A DNA stretch of 64,000 nt, from positions 930,001-994,000 of the forward strand of contig NZ_FNVZ01000005.1 of assembly GCF_900104625.1 (NCBI RefSeq). The letters run 5' to 3'. The stretch comes from Leptotrichia massiliensis. GTDB lineage: Bacteria > Fusobacteriota > Fusobacteriia > Fusobacteriales > Leptotrichiaceae. The position numbers and the translations under genes were made by a program. The notes under the pieces were generated by a model that worked only from the letters and a program-made list of their open reading frames with translations, had not been told where the DNA came from and did no database searches. Shown here in pieces: positions 28,352 through 37,910 of this stretch. Position 1 is the stretch's first letter. The number at the start of each line of letters is the position of its first letter.

Positions 28352-28514
28352 TTTCCCGCATGAAATTTACAAAATTTTAAATTTAATAATTACAATGTAA
28401 AAAATCACGCCCTCCTTCTTTTAGATTTTTTTATTTCAATTTTCCTATTTTTTTAGTCTGTTTTTTCAAAAATCAAACCTTCACTAAATTCAAGTTTCTA
28501 ATAATTTCTTAAAT

Positions 28515-29636
28515 TTATTTTTTATTTTTAAAAATTGACGGTCTAACAATCACTTTTACATTTTCTGGAACTTCCAATTGTACCTTTAGTGGACCTCTTT
28601 TAACATTTATCCATCCTAGCCCTGCTATTACCAGTTCCTCATTTTCCCCGATTTCCACTTCATGAGTTACAAATTCATTTTGAAAATATTTTTCTTTTTC
28701 AGCTCCTTGTAAAATTTCAAAGTAATTTCCATTTAGCAAGTCTTTCACTCTTTCCTCACGAGCCACATGAAACTTCACACTTTTTGAAGCATAAGCAGAA
28801 AAAATAGGCTTGCTTCCACTTTCTAAAAGTTCATTTCCAAGTATTTTAAATCTGCAGAAAACATCAAACATAAATACCTGATTTTCTTCAAGTTTAAAAG
28901 TTTTTCGTGAAATTTCTCCAGCTGGCACCAGCTTTAATCCACTTTCTACACTGATTAAATCAGAAATTCTTCCATCTGGAATAAGTCCAGGCGTGTCAAT
29001 TATCGTAATTTCACTATTTGGAATTTTATTGTTAATTGATTTTAAAGTAGTTCCAGAATATTTAGAAGTTGTTATTTTATTGTTCCCAAGAAGTAAATTT
29101 ATAACTGATGATTTCCCAACATTTGAAACTCCAAGCACAGTCACCTTTACTTTTTTATTATAAAAAATATTTTTAATTTTTCTAATTATTCCATTTACTC
29201 CATATTTATTTTTTGCACTGATAAAAGCGATATCATCGGGTACAATATCTTCTTCGGCAAGCCTATCCTTTACCCAGTTGGAAATTTCAGTTGGATGTAT
29301 AAAATCAGGCAGCAAATCTATTTTGTTAATTAAAATTATCGATCTGTAGTCTCTTAGATAATCTAAAATTTCCTCAGTAAATGAGCCTTCAAAGTCAATA
29401 ATATCAAAAATCGGAAGTATTATATCAGATTTTTTCACACTTTCATTTACTTCCTTCAGATAATCTTCCCTGCTAAAATTATTTACAAGGTTTTCTCCAT
29501 AATTTTTAATTTTAAAACATCTCTGACAAAGTAAATTATCCTGCGTAATAAACTTCTCTTCAGGAACATACCCTTCCTTATTTTTATCCTCAAACTGCAG
29601 TTCAATTCCACAACCGCTACATTTTTTTATAATCAA
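28515..29636 (-). CDS. yqeH: ribosome biogenesis GTPase YqeH
   Basis: 373 residues, usual length. YqeH assists 30S subunit assembly. The N-terminal zinc motif is CSGCGIELQ with CQRCFKIK. The GTPase motifs are circularly permuted, as expected: NKIDLLPD (G4), then ISAKNKYGVN (G5), GVSNVGKSSVINLL (G1) and IDTPGLIPD (G3). The start is TTG with GGAGG just upstream, an uncommon but well-supported choice since no better ATG precedes the zinc motif. Confidence 0.95.
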   Translation of the reverse strand: MIIKKCSGCGIELQFEDKNKEGYVPEEKFITQDNLLCQRCFKIKNYGENLVNNFSREDYLKEVNESVKKSDIILPIFDIIDFEGSFTEEILDYLRDYRSIILINKIDLLPDFIHPTEISNWVKDRLAEEDIVPDDIAFISAKNKYGVNGIIRKIKNIFYNKKVKVTVLGVSNVGKSSVINLLLGNNKITTSKYSGTTLKSINNKIPNSEITIIDTPGLIPDGRISDLISVESGLKLVPAGEISRKTFKLEENQVFMFDVFCRFKILGNELLESGSKPIFSAYASKSVKFHVAREERVKDLLNGNYFEILQGAEKEKYFQNEFVTHEVEIGENEELVIAGLGWINVKRGPLKVQLEVPENVKVIVRPSIFKNKK

Positions 29637-29692
29637 AATTTCCTCCTATTTTCTCATTCCTTTTACATTAAAATTCAATCCAATCAAACCCA

Positions 29693-30802
29693 TTATTCCT
29701 TAGCCAATGGATGAGTACTCATATAAATATCTCTCAAGAAAGCCTTACTCACATGTGTATAAACTTGCGTTGTCGCAATACTGCTATGCCCAAGCAATTC
29801 CTGTAAATATCGGATATCTACTCCGTTATTCAAAAGTTCTGTTGCAAACGAATGTCTAAATACATGCGGTGTTATTTCCTTTTGTATCCCCGCTTCATGT
29901 GCGTGTGCCGAAATAAGCCTCCTTAATGAACGGGTTGTCAATTTTTTTCCTTTACTGTTTACAATCAAGACTTCCCTAGTGTAGTTTTCATATTGCTTTT
30001 TCTTTTCCTCAATATACTTTATCAGCCATTTCTTAGCATTTTCACTAAAAAAAGTTATTCGCTCCTTATCCCCTTTTCCAATAACTCTGATTTCCCGCTC
30101 TTCAATATCAATCATAAATTCACTTAAATTAATAAGTTCTATCGAACGAAGCCCACTAGAATAAAGAAGTTCAATAATCAATCTATCACGAATTCCAGTA
30201 ATCTTTTCGGTATTTATAACGTTTCTCAATCTGTTTAAATCATCTCTATTCAACACATTTGGCAATTCCTTCTCAAATTTCGGAACATTAATATAAGCCG
30301 CCTTGTTCGTTTCAATCACTTTTATTTCCTGAAGATATTTAAAAAATGTCCTAAGTGCTGAAATCTTCCTATTTATAGTTCTTTTAGACACTGGCTTGAC
30401 ACTCATTTTTGTATTTAATTCTTCCATATCTTCAATACTCTTTATTTTATTAATTTCTGTTTCGGTATCTGAAATTTCTAAATTTTCAGAAATTTTCTCT
30501 GAATTTTCTCCCTTATCCTCATCCTTGGTCTGCCTTTTGGGAGAATTTAAATACGCAATAAAAGATCTGAATGTCATCATTTCAATTTCCTCAAAATTAT
30601 GAATTTCCTCATATTCATCCAGATATTCCATAAACTGCAGCAAATCCCGCCGATAACTTCTAATCGTATTAAAACTTTTCCCAAGAATAACCTCTTCATA
30701 ATACAAAAATTTGTCAACATACATCACAAGATTTTCATTTCTTATATTATCTTTATTTCCAATTGCCTTTTCTTTCTCAACGTCTTTGTCACTATTATTC
30801 AT
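29693..30802 (-). CDS. tyrosine recombinase (XerC/XerD-like) with acidic linker insert
   Basis: 369 residues from the ATG at 30802 (GGAGA 8 nt upstream). The core-binding domain is at about 15-85 and 130-190; the catalytic domain shows SSGLRSIEL (Arg), VIGKGDKER (Lys), HVFRHSFATELL (His-x-x-Arg), LGHSSIATTQVYTH (His and Tyr). Xer enzymes resolve chromosome dimers at dif. It is longer than usual (about 300) because of a 45-residue Glu/Lys-rich insert around residues 90-135 within the N-terminal domain. Lying beside topA and dprA, the chromosomal role is the best guess. Confidence 0.88.
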   Translation of the reverse strand: MNNSDKDVEKEKAIGNKDNIRNENLVMYVDKFLYYEEVILGKSFNTIRSYRRDLLQFMEYLDEYEEIHNFEEIEMMTFRSFIAYLNSPKRQTKDEDKGENSEKISENLEISDTETEINKIKSIEDMEELNTKMSVKPVSKRTINRKISALRTFFKYLQEIKVIETNKAAYINVPKFEKELPNVLNRDDLNRLRNVINTEKITGIRDRLIIELLYSSGLRSIELINLSEFMIDIEEREIRVIGKGDKERITFFSENAKKWLIKYIEEKKKQYENYTREVLIVNSKGKKLTTRSLRRLISAHAHEAGIQKEITPHVFRHSFATELLNNGVDIRYLQELLGHSSIATTQVYTHVSKAFLRDIYMSTHPLAKE

Positions 30803-30989
30803 TAAAACTTCTCCATTTATTATAACACAATCATTCACAGCAATACAGATTAATTCTCTTTTTTATTTAAAAACTATCTAAAATCGTATTTAAAATCTAT
30901 AACACTCTACATTATTCAATTTATTGGTCCGATAATAAATAACAAAATAATTTTAAACTTATATTTTAATAAATTAATTATTTTTCTAG

Positions 30990-33374
30990 CTATTTAGACT
31001 TTTTTGCTGTAGATTTTCTAGTTGCCGCTGTCTTTTTAGCCTTTGCAGATGTAGATTTTGCTTTAGCTGTCGTTTTTTTAGTCGCTTTTTTTGTAGTTTT
31101 CTTGGCTTTTTCTACTTTTTCAGTCACTCTTGTAACTTTCCCAGTTTTTATATTTTTTATAGTTTTACATTCTGGATAGCCTGTACAAGCCAAAAATTTT
31201 CCAAATCTTCCAGTTTTTATTTCATAGGGTTTTCCGCAAAATTCGCAGACTCCTGCTTCTTCTATTATTTTTCTGTCAATTTCATAAAGCCGTTTCATTT
31301 CATCGCTTATTTGCAATACTCCATCCAGCTCTATTACAGCGCCTTTTTTATATTTTTGCTTCAACTCAGCTGGTAACGACATTCTCTTTTCATCTTTTTC
31401 ATAATTTTCACTTTCAAGATATTCCCCAAATCGTCCAACTTTAAGCACATATCTGTTTCCTTCTTCATCAAAATAATCAGTTAAAATTCCTTTTTTATTG
31501 TTTTGAAGTTTCTCAACTTCCTCTTTTACAAAGATTTCTCCCTTTTTAAGAACTTCTGGCGATATTGCAATTCCTTTTAACGAAATTTTTTCTTTCTCGT
31601 TTGTTTCACTAATCAAATATTTTCCATAAAGCCCCGTTTTTAAAACCATCGGATTACCCTCTGAATCCAGCACATCCGACACAATTCTGCGATTCTTTAT
31701 TTTATCAATTTCCTTCTCGAACTTGTCGATGTCCTTTTCAAGAGAATCATAAAAAGTTCTCAAAAGCTGTACCCATTCAACTGTGCCTTCTTCAACCTTA
31801 TCCAGTTCCTTTTCCATATTCGCCGTAAATTTCACATTTATAATGTCCTTAAAGTTCTTGACAAGTTCATCCTTTACCTCGTATCCCAAATACGTTGGAT
31901 AAAAACGCTTTTCAATAAGTTCAACATATTCCCTTGATTTAAGCGTTTCGACAATTGAAGCATAAGTTGATGGACGTCCAATTCCTTCTGATTCCAGTTT
32001 TTTTACAAGCGTCGCTTCGGAAAATCTTGTTGGAGGCTTTGTTATTCCTTCTTCCACATTTAATTTGTCTATTGGATGAACATTGCCCTCCTTTAATTCT
32101 GGAAAATCTCCAGTCTTAATTTCATCCTCATCTTTAAAAATCTTGTAGTATCCATCAAAAATTACTTTGTTAATAGTCCCACGAAAATTATAATCCCCAT
32201 TTACAGCGTTAATTTGCATCTGCTCATACTGCATAGCTGCAAACTGTGAAACTAAAAATCTATCCCAGATCAATTTATACAATCTGTACTGTTCATTAGT
32301 CAAATAAGCTTTTATATCATCTGGAACTAAGTTAATATCAGATGGACGGATTCCTTCGTGGGCATCCTGAACATTTGATTTTGAATTTTTTACAACGTAT
32401 CTCCCAACATACTTTTCACCATAATTTTTTGTAATATAATCTTTTGCCATATTTAGGGCATCAACAGAAATTCTTGTGGAGTCTGTTCTCATATATGTTA
32501 TAAGCCCTTTATTTTCGCCATTAATCGCAAGTCCTTCATAAAGCTGCTGTGCAATTCTCATTGTTTTGCTTGCACCGTAGCCAAGATAGGATGAAGCAAG
32601 CTGCTGCAGTGTACTTGTCTTAAATACAAGTGGCGGTCTTTGCGATTTTTTCTTAACTTCTATTTTTTCAAGCGTCAATGATTCATTTTTCAAATCTTTT
32701 TTCAATTTTTTTACAACTTTTTCATCAAAGATTTTATCTACTTTTTCATCTGCAATTTTTACTAAATTAAGATTAATATCTTTTTCAATTAATGCATTTA
32801 CTTCCCAATATTTTTGCGGTACAAACGCATTTATCTCGTCTTCCAGGTCACAAATCAGCTTTAATGCAACCGACTGTACACGACCAGCACTGGCGTTACG
32901 ATTAATTATTTTCCATAAAAGCGGACTTATCTTATATCCCACAATTCTATCCAATAGTCTTCTTGCCTGCTGTGCATTCACAAGGTTATCATTAATATCT
33001 CTTGGATTTTTAATCGCATTATTTACAGCCGTCTTTGTTATCTCGTTAAATTCTATCCTTTTTACCTTGTCAGGCTGCTTAATATAATTAGAAATATGCC
33101 AAGCAATCGCTTCCCCTTCCCTATCCTGATCTGATGCGAGATAAACAGCATTTGCGCTTTTCGCTTTTTCCTTTAATTTCTTTAAAACCTCACCTTTCCC
33201 TTTTATAACCTTATATTGAGGTTCAAAATTATTTTCCACATCTATTCCAATTTTCGTTTTAGGTAAATCAATCACATGTCCGTAAGATGCAACAACTTCA
33301 TAATTTTTACCAAGTATTTTTTCAATAGTTTTTGCCTTCGACGGTGACTCAACAATAACTAACTTTCTAGCCAA
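30990..33374 (-). CDS. topA: DNA topoisomerase I
   Basis: 794 residues. Relaxes negative supercoils by cutting one strand. TOPRIM domain at the N-terminus (VIVESPSKAKTIEKILG, then SDQDREGEAIAWH), catalytic Tyr in LITYMRTDSTRIS. The C-terminus carries one four-cysteine zinc ribbon (CEFCGKPYEI and CTGYPECK) and a Lys/Ala/Thr-rich tail that probably binds DNA. The start is TTG with AAGGAG 9 nt upstream, followed by ARKLVIVE. Located with dprA as in many genomes. Confidence 0.97.
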   Translation of the reverse strand: MARKLVIVESPSKAKTIEKILGKNYEVVASYGHVIDLPKTKIGIDVENNFEPQYKVIKGKGEVLKKLKEKAKSANAVYLASDQDREGEAIAWHISNYIKQPDKVKRIEFNEITKTAVNNAIKNPRDINDNLVNAQQARRLLDRIVGYKISPLLWKIINRNASAGRVQSVALKLICDLEDEINAFVPQKYWEVNALIEKDINLNLVKIADEKVDKIFDEKVVKKLKKDLKNESLTLEKIEVKKKSQRPPLVFKTSTLQQLASSYLGYGASKTMRIAQQLYEGLAINGENKGLITYMRTDSTRISVDALNMAKDYITKNYGEKYVGRYVVKNSKSNVQDAHEGIRPSDINLVPDDIKAYLTNEQYRLYKLIWDRFLVSQFAAMQYEQMQINAVNGDYNFRGTINKVIFDGYYKIFKDEDEIKTGDFPELKEGNVHPIDKLNVEEGITKPPTRFSEATLVKKLESEGIGRPSTYASIVETLKSREYVELIEKRFYPTYLGYEVKDELVKNFKDIINVKFTANMEKELDKVEEGTVEWVQLLRTFYDSLEKDIDKFEKEIDKIKNRRIVSDVLDSEGNPMVLKTGLYGKYLISETNEKEKISLKGIAISPEVLKKGEIFVKEEVEKLQNNKKGILTDYFDEEGNRYVLKVGRFGEYLESENYEKDEKRMSLPAELKQKYKKGAVIELDGVLQISDEMKRLYEIDRKIIEEAGVCEFCGKPYEIKTGRFGKFLACTGYPECKTIKNIKTGKVTRVTEKVEKAKKTTKKATKKTTAKAKSTSAKAKKTAATRKSTAKKSK

Positions 33375-33444
33375 CTCTATTTTCTCCTTATTTCTTTCTC
33401 TATTTATAAATATTTTTTTATTTTTAAAATTATTTTCTAAATTC

Positions 33445-34152
33445 TTATAATTTCACTTTATATTTTTCATTTTCTTCAATTAAATAAACTGGTTCTATTT
33501 CCATTTTTTCCATTAATTTTTTTAAATTTTTCCTCTCTTCCTGCATTTCTTTATACTGCATCCCTTCAAAAAATACAAGTGGAGAGGCTTTAACTATCGT
33601 ATCTTTTGGTAATCCAAAATCTTTTAAAAGTTTATCTTTATTTACAATTTTTAAATAGGTATAAACTTCTAACAGGCATTTTAACATAGTTTCTTTACTA
33701 TCTGATTTTTTTAATTCTAAAATTCTTAAAGTGTCAGTGTCTTCATTATAAGCAAGCAAATCTATTTTACCAGCATCATCTGTTTGTTTATTTTTTAAAG
33801 GTGTCTGGTAATCTATAATTTTCCCAATTTTATCAAAAATTTCTCCTTTATTTTGCGAATAATCAAATAATTTCATAGCAATTTTTTCTTCTGCACGATT
33901 TGAATTTTGATTTATAATTTTTCCATCATGTCTCTCTATTCTGTAACTTCCTTCTCTATTTATTAGCTTTATCTTATTAAATAAGTCAACGTGACTCAAT
34001 AGCCATTCTGCAATAATTTCTGTATAGTATTCTTTTGAATCTTTTGTTTTCCCTGCATAGTTTACAAAATCTTGTTTATAAAAACTCCTAATATCAAATT
34101 TTGCTTTCTCTATCATTTCTAAAATTTCATTTTTTGAATACTTTATTGCCAT
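33445..34152 (-). CDS. PD-(D/E)XK-type hypothetical protein
   Basis: 235 residues, not recognised as a named family. Around residues 126-150 the pattern KIDLLAYNEDTDTLRILELK matches a PD-(D/E)XK nuclease core, with Asp131, Glu146 and Lys148 as candidate catalytic residues, followed by a helix (MLKCLLEVYTYLKIV) with the usual hydrophobic side. It lies between dprA and topA in the same direction, with its own AAGGAA site. A role in DNA repair or processing fits the context, but a purely structural use of the fold is possible. Confidence 0.65.
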   Translation of the reverse strand: MAIKYSKNEILEMIEKAKFDIRSFYKQDFVNYAGKTKDSKEYYTEIIAEWLLSHVDLFNKIKLINREGSYRIERHDGKIINQNSNRAEEKIAMKLFDYSQNKGEIFDKIGKIIDYQTPLKNKQTDDAGKIDLLAYNEDTDTLRILELKKSDSKETMLKCLLEVYTYLKIVNKDKLLKDFGLPKDTIVKASPLVFFEGMQYKEMQEERKNLKKLMEKMEIEPVYLIEENEKYKVKL

Positions 34153-34192
34153 ATTATTCCTTCCCTGAAATTCTCATATTTTCTCACTTTAA

Positions 34193-35284
34193 TTATACTA
34201 TCCTTATATACTTTGCCCCGTTTGTTTCTGTAATTAATCCTCTGATTTTTAGACTCATAATTATTGAAAACAATTTATTTTTTTCGATTTTTTCTTTTAC
34301 ATTTTGCAGAATTTGTTCAAAACTTACTTCTTCCATTATTGTTTCAAATACAATTTGTTCTTCTGATGTAAGTTTTTGTAATTTACTTTTTTCTTTTTTT
34401 ATATCCCATAAAAATTCTTCAGCAATGTCATTCCCGCAAGTTACTAATTTTGCTTTGTTGTTTTTTATTAAATCATTACAGCCTTCAAAAGATGGATAAT
34501 TTATGAATCCAGGTACAGCAAAAACTTCACGGTTCATGCTAAAAGCCAGTTCTGCTGTAATTAATGCACCACCTTTTTTAAAACTTTCGGCTACCAGAAC
34601 TCCATCTGACATTCCTGCTATAATTCGATTTCTTCTAGGAAAAGTCCATCTTGTGGGTTGTGTCCCAAGCGGATATTCGCTTATAAGAGTTCCAATTTCT
34701 CCTATTCTTTCCCATAAATCCCGATTTTCGTATGGATAAACTACATCCAGCCCTGTTCCAACTACTGACACAACTTCTATTTCCTTATCCAGTGCTGTTT
34801 TTAATGCAATTGTATCTATTCCATCAGCAAGTCCACTAATTATAGTTACATTATAGTTCACAAGTTCATTTACAATTTTTTCACAGGCTGTTTTTCCAAA
34901 TTTAGTAGCTCTTCTTGTACCCACTACACCAATATTTCGCTTACTATCTACTGAAATTTTGTCTTTATCCATTTTTATTTTATCGTAATCTTTTAATTTT
35001 TTCCCCTTTAAATACAAAAAGACTGGAAAATCCTTTATTTCCTTTAGTTTTTTTGGATATTCCTTATCATTTGCACTTATTATTCTTACTTTGTTTCGCT
35101 CATAAAGATCAAGCCTTGCTTTCATATCAATTTTCACTGCTTCTTCCAGCTGATATTTTAATTCATCATTAAATAATTTAAAATTTTCTTCATAAAACAA
35201 TTCTTCAAAATCTTGAAAAATTAACATCAGTTTTTTTATATGAGCATTTTTCATCCCATATTCCTTTAATCTAAGCCATTCCAC
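34193..35284 (-). CDS. dprA: DNA-processing protein DprA
   Basis: 363 residues. DprA binds incoming single-stranded DNA and loads RecA during natural transformation. Rossmann-fold motifs are VVGTRRATKFGKTA, then SGLADGIDTIALKTAL, FPRRNRIIAGMSDGVLVAE and GGALITAELAF. A C-terminal winged-helix-like part follows (about 300-360). The start is GTG with GGGGGG upstream. Followed by the PD-(D/E)XK-like gene and topA, preceded by the TPR gene by 20 nt. Other competence genes are not in the window. Confidence 0.95.
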   Translation of the reverse strand: MEWLRLKEYGMKNAHIKKLMLIFQDFEELFYEENFKLFNDELKYQLEEAVKIDMKARLDLYERNKVRIISANDKEYPKKLKEIKDFPVFLYLKGKKLKDYDKIKMDKDKISVDSKRNIGVVGTRRATKFGKTACEKIVNELVNYNVTIISGLADGIDTIALKTALDKEIEVVSVVGTGLDVVYPYENRDLWERIGEIGTLISEYPLGTQPTRWTFPRRNRIIAGMSDGVLVAESFKKGGALITAELAFSMNREVFAVPGFINYPSFEGCNDLIKNNKAKLVTCGNDIAEEFLWDIKKEKSKLQKLTSEEQIVFETIMEEVSFEQILQNVKEKIEKNKLFSIIMSLKIRGLITETNGAKYIRIV

Positions 35285-35304
35285 AATAATTCCCCCCTAT
35301 TTTC

Positions 35305-35982
35305 TTATTTTGAACCAGCTAATATTTCATTTAATACTGCAATTTCTTTTTTTACTTCATCGTCAGAATATTTTGAATTGTATTCACGTAAATATCCTAA
35401 CGCCTTTGAAAAATCCCCTTTTGATTTGTAGGCTATGCCTATCCCCAGTTTTGCTTCAGCCTGATTGCTATCCTGTGACAAAATTCTAGTGTAATAATCA
35501 ATTGACTGCTCATTATTCCCCATAAGCCTTGAACCAATCGCAATTACATACATTACAGGAATATCAGGTGCTTCATCCTTTAATGCCAAATTTACTGCTT
35601 TTTCGTAAAGCCCGTCACGAAAGTAAAGCTGTGCCATTCTGAATGTAGCTGATGAACTTTTTTTAGCGAGTGTAGCATTTTCATAATTTGCATAGGAATT
35701 GTATTTTGCCTCAGTTGAGATGTCTTCGGTCTGTGTTGCGGGCATAGTTCCTGTGTCAACTGTCTTTTTTTCTTCTTTAGGATTCGTCTTTTCATTTCCT
35801 TGCTCAAGCGCTTTTTGTGTGCTATCATCATTTTCATTTGTTGCTGGCACTATTGGTTCTTCCACAGTTGTCGCAGTTGCATCATTATTGTTTGTATTTT
35901 CTACAATATAATAATTTGCCTTTACAATTGTTGCAAAAGAAAGTAACAATATTCCCATTAATATTCGTTTTAATTTCCTCAT
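35305..35982 (-). CDS. exported TPR-repeat protein
   Basis: 225 residues. The signal peptide (MRKLKRILMGILLLSFATIVKA) is likely cleaved after residue 22. A low-complexity Thr/Glu/Asn linker spans about 30-95. The C-terminal half holds tetratricopeptide-type helix pairs (about 110-220): EQSIDYYTRILSQDSNQAEA and LGIGIAYKSKGDFSKALGYL. Such proteins act as scaffolds in the periplasm. GGAGGA precedes the start. It lies 20 nt upstream of dprA, so they probably share a transcript. Confidence 0.82.
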   Translation of the reverse strand: MRKLKRILMGILLLSFATIVKANYYIVENTNNNDATATTVEEPIVPATNENDDSTQKALEQGNEKTNPKEEKKTVDTGTMPATQTEDISTEAKYNSYANYENATLAKKSSSATFRMAQLYFRDGLYEKAVNLALKDEAPDIPVMYVIAIGSRLMGNNEQSIDYYTRILSQDSNQAEAKLGIGIAYKSKGDFSKALGYLREYNSKYSDDEVKKEIAVLNEILAGSK

Positions 35983-36108
35983 TTTTCCTCCTGACTATAT
36001 AGTTCCCATATTATTTTTATACCTTAACATAAATTATACAAAAAATATAATTCTACTTTTTCTTTAAATACAACTTTAATATATTGTCAAGCGGGATTTC
36101 CTAAAATA

Positions 36109-37497
36109 CTAAAACTCAAGATTTTTAGTAGTTCTTGGGAATGGAATCACATCTCTTATATTTGTCATTCCAGTAATGTACATAAGCATTCTGTCAAATC
36201 CAAGTCCAAATCCTGAATGTGGTACACTTCCATATTTTCTCAAGTCTAAATACCACCAGTAATCTTCCTCTTTTAATCCCATTTCCTTAATTTTCCCTAA
36301 CAGAGTTTCATAATCATCTTCCCTTTGGCTTCCACCTACGATTTCTCCAATTCCTGGTGCTAATAAATCAACCGCTCTTACAGTTTTACCATCTTCATTC
36401 AACTTCATATAAAATGCTTTTATGTCTTTTGGATAATCAGTTACAAATACAGGTTTTTTGAAGTGTTTCTCTGCCAAGTATCTTTCGTGTTCAGTTTGCA
36501 GGTCAATTCCCCATTCCACTTCATACTCAAATTTCTGTTTTGAATTTTTCAAAATTTCAATTGCTTCTGTATAAGTAATTCTCCCAAATTCATTATTTAC
36601 TAAAGTATCAAGCCTATTAAACAGATCCTTGTCTACAAATTGATTAAAGAATTCCATTTCTTCCTTAGCATTTTCTCTTACATAATTTACAATATATTTT
36701 ATCATTTCCTCAATAACATCCATATTTACATCCAAATCTGCAAATGCAATTTCAGGCTCCATCATCCAAAATTCTGCAGCATGTTTTGGAGTATTAGATT
36801 TCTCAGCTCTAAATGTAGGTCCAAAAGTGTATGTATTTTTAAACGCTGTTACAAATGTTTCAACATTTAGCTGCCCACTTACTGTAAGATTTGCCTCTTT
36901 TCCAAAGAAATCCTGCTTAAAGTCAATGCTTCCATTTTCAGTTTTTGGAACATTGTTTATATCAAGTGTCGTAAGCCTAAACATTTCTCCAGCACCTTCC
37001 GCATCACTTCCAGTAATTATAGGTGTTTGAACGTACACAAAGTTCTTTTCCTGAAAAAATTTATGAATTGCATAAGATAAAATTGAACGCACTCTGAAAG
37101 TTGCAAAAAAAGCATTAGTTCTAGGACGCAAATGTGCAATTGTTCTCAAAAATTCAAAACTGTGTCTTTTATTTTGCAACGGATAATCTGAATCGGCTTT
37201 TTGATAAACAGAAATTTTTGTTGCTTTAATTTCGTAAGCTTGTCCCTTTCCTAACGATTCAACTACAATTCCTGCAACTTTAATAGAACTCGAAATTGTA
37301 AGTTTAGAAATTTCCTCAAAATTTTCCATTCCTTCTTCAAAGACAACTTGAATCCCTCTAAAAAAGGTTCCATCATTTAATTCAATAAATCCAAAGTTCT
37401 TCTGACTTCTGATTTTTTTTACCCATCCATTAATTTCAATTTCTTTTCCCAAATACTCTTTTGTATTCTTCTGAAGTTCTCTTAATTCTAATAACAT
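36109..37497 (-). CDS. asnS: asparaginyl-tRNA synthetase
   Basis: 462 residues, usual length. Charges tRNA-Asn. The N-terminal OB fold ([20 protein letters not shown]) binds the anticodon. Class II motifs follow: motif 2 region [20 protein letters not shown] and motif 3 [15 protein letters not shown], ending in [16 protein letters not shown]. Asn rather than Asp specificity is supported by [10 protein letters not shown] and the C-terminus. AAGGAG lies 12 nt before the ATG. Confidence 0.97.
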   Translation of the reverse strand: MLLELRELQKNTKEYLGKEIEINGWVKKIRSQKNFGFIELNDGTFFRGIQVVFEEGMENFEEISKLTISSSIKVAGIVVESLGKGQAYEIKATKISVYQKADSDYPLQNKRHSFEFLRTIAHLRPRTNAFFATFRVRSILSYAIHKFFQEKNFVYVQTPIITGSDAEGAGEMFRLTTLDINNVPKTENGSIDFKQDFFGKEANLTVSGQLNVETFVTAFKNTYTFGPTFRAEKSNTPKHAAEFWMMEPEIAFADLDVNMDVIEEMIKYIVNYVRENAKEEMEFFNQFVDKDLFNRLDTLVNNEFGRITYTEAIEILKNSKQKFEYEVEWGIDLQTEHERYLAEKHFKKPVFVTDYPKDIKAFYMKLNEDGKTVRAVDLLAPGIGEIVGGSQREDDYETLLGKIKEMGLKEEDYWWYLDLRKYGSVPHSGFGLGFDRMLMYITGMTNIRDVIPFPRTTKNLEF

Positions 37498-37850
37498 ATA
37501 TTATTATTCTCCTTTTCCTAAAAATTATTTTCATTTAATTTCTTAGTTTATACTAAACCTTTTTAAAACTCAACTTATAATTTCAAAGTCTATTACTAAA
37601 ATTATAAATTTGTCTACTTTTATAAATTTTTTTATTAGGTTCAAATTTATATCCATATTTTCACATTATAACATAATTTCTTGCATATTTTAATAAGAAA
37701 TTCAAAAAAATATTATAATTTCAATCTTAATAAAATATAAATTTCTTTGATTGTATTATATCACGTTTTTTAATTTTATCAATCATTTCAATAATTTATT
37801 CATAAATCTCTAAAAATCATAAAAACAAAATATACTTATTTTCTAAAAAA
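37498..37850. other. AT-rich intergenic stretch upstream of asnS
   Basis: About 350 bp with no coding potential, repeat or clear promoter pair that I can separate from AT background. Confidence 0.5.
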
Positions 37851-37881
37851 GAACAGCAAAACCTAAGTTCCGCTGCCCTCT
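37851..37881 (-). terminator. terminator of the first autotransporter gene
   Basis: On the minus strand GGCAGCGGAAC pairs with GTTTTGCTGTT with G-U pairs and is followed by CTTTTTTAG. It lies about 30 nt past the stop. Confidence 0.75.
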
Positions 37882-37910
37882 CTTTCTTTATTCTGTCTTC
37901 TGTCTTTGTT

